Assembly: GCF_018780385.1 (NCBI RefSeq)
Contig: NZ_JADMJO010000013.1
Location: 1-64,000, forward strand
DNA from: Hydrogenophaga sp.
GTDB taxonomy: Bacteria > Pseudomonadota > Gammaproteobacteria > Burkholderiales > Burkholderiaceae_C
Length of the DNA: 64,000 nt
Direction: 5' to 3'
Shown here: positions 63,525-64,000 of the stretch, piece after piece
Layout: each line of letters starts with the position of its first letter
Numbering within the stretch: position 1 is the first letter of the stretch
Translations under genes and position numbers: made by a program
Notes under the pieces: model-generated
What the model was told of the DNA's origin: nothing
The model's input: the letters and a program-made list of their open reading frames with translations, nothing else
Database searches by the model: none

Positions 63525-64000
63525 ATGCCACATGCGCACCTGAGAGCATTCTTCGCCCTGCGCCATGCATTGCCGGGATGGGTGTGCACCGGTGCCCTCG
63601 CTGTCTTGCCGACCAGCATCCAGGCGCAGGGCTTCGCCGCCTACATCACGCCGCCGCGATTCGAGGTGCAGGCCACGCCCGGCCAATCACTGCGCCAAGT
63701 GCTGGAGATCCAGCACGTGGGGTCGCAGAAGGGCAACTACCGCATCTACACCAGCGACTGGACACTGCAGTCCGACAACTCCGTCACCTTCAGCGACGAG
63801 CTCGCTGCGGACAGCTGCCGGCCCTGGGTGGCGATCGAGCGGCGTGAACTCACGATCGAGCCCGGCGCGCGCTACCGCTACCGCTTCGAGATCACGCCTC
63901 CGCCCGGCACGCCGGCGCGCGAGTGCCGCTTTGCGATCATGGTGGAGGGACTGGACCCCGCTCGGGTTCAGGGCAGCTTCAACTTTCCAGTCGGTGGCCG
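63525..64000 (+). CDS. PapD-like periplasmic chaperone, N-terminal part (cut by window edge)
   Basis: An open frame of 158 codons to the right edge, absent from the ORF track because it lacks a stop here. It has a signal-like N-terminus (CTGALAVLPTSIQAQG, cut near residue 35), then FAAYITPPRFEVQATPGQSLRQVLEIQHVG, the immunoglobulin-like opening of pilus chaperones with P/R residues before a hydrophobic strand. NYRIYTSDWTLQSDNSVTF and IEPGARYRYRFEITPPPGTP follow the PapD-like beta-strand pattern. Two cysteines in DSCRPWV and RECRFAIMVEG may pair. The family call is moderate; the rest of the gene is outside. Confidence 0.6.
   Translation, partial: MPHAHLRAFFALRHALPGWVCTGALAVLPTSIQAQGFAAYITPPRFEVQATPGQSLRQVLEIQHVGSQKGNYRIYTSDWTLQSDNSVTFSDELAADSCRPWVAIERRELTIEPGARYRYRFEITPPPGTPARECRFAIMVEGLDPARVQGSFNFPVGG

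Overview
The window reads as chromosomal DNA of a high-GC betaproteobacterium, most likely Burkholderiales/Comamonadaceae and perhaps Hydrogenophaga-like. This rests on codon use, the overall style of the housekeeping proteins, a meta-cleavage homoprotocatechuate operon, the large fused indolepyruvate:ferredoxin oxidoreductase, and a G/C-rich intergenic repeat between two regulator genes. The genus is inference. I see no rRNA, tRNA, CRISPR array, transposase or phage gene.

Region 1 (1-9.8 kb) starts with the tail of a MarC-type membrane protein. A minus-strand operon follows, reading hpaR-hpaG1-hpaG2-hpaE-[inverted repeat]-hpaD-hpaF-hpaH-hpaI-class II aldolase-ketopantoate reductase-like. It covers ring cleavage of homoprotocatechuate down to pyruvate and succinic semialdehyde. 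HpaG is split into two overlapping genes, a palindrome sits at the hpaR start codon, and the upper-pathway genes hpaBC and the transporter are not in the window. A nitronate monooxygenase-like gene runs divergently.

Region 2 (9.9-18.3 kb) is a tightly overlapping plus-strand glycan-modification island: a multi-spanning GT-C-like glycosyltransferase, a WbqC protein, a GtrB-like polyprenol-phosphate glycosyltransferase, a methyltransferase, a NeuD/PglD-like acyltransferase, a beta-propeller glycosidase-like protein, GtrA, a second methyltransferase and an RffA-type aminotransferase. I read it as a three-component (GtrA/GtrB/GT-C) system that adds a tailored dTDP-Fuc4N-type sugar to a surface glycan. 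This is the best candidate for an undescribed system here.

Region 3 (18.3-22.6 kb) is housekeeping: a coiled-coil J-domain-like protein divergent from radA, a small membrane protein, ilvE and a zf-CHCC protein.

Region 4 (22.6-46.5 kb) is a Wzx/Wzy-type O-antigen locus. It encodes dTDP-L-rhamnose (rfbB, D, A, C, with a wzz inserted), a UDP-GlcNAc3NAcA-type sugar (wbpA, B, D, E), its amidination (wbpG, hisH2, hisF2), flippase, polymerase, UDP-L-FucNAc (wbjB, C, D), two glycosyltransferases, and a UDP-QuiNAc/initiation module (wbjF-like reductase, small monotopic phosphoglycosyl transferase, wbpM). A clear Rho-independent terminator closes it. RfbA/RfbB would also supply the substrate of the region 2 aminotransferase, which links the two islands. 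Two visibly AT-richer blocks (about 13.0-16.0 and 32.0-35.8 kb) hold the variable genes.

Region 5 (46.7-61.5 kb) holds a histidine kinase/OmpR-type regulator pair downstream of ampG, a possibly Tat-exported M48 metalloprotease, a DUF1631 protein, the yajC-secD-secF translocase operon, the indolepyruvate:ferredoxin oxidoreductase and a divergent Lrp/AsnC regulator. Region 6 (61.6 kb to the end) is the start of an exported, probably chaperone-usher-like fimbrial operon: two pilin-like proteins, an unrecognised exported protein and a PapD-like chaperone cut by the window edge.
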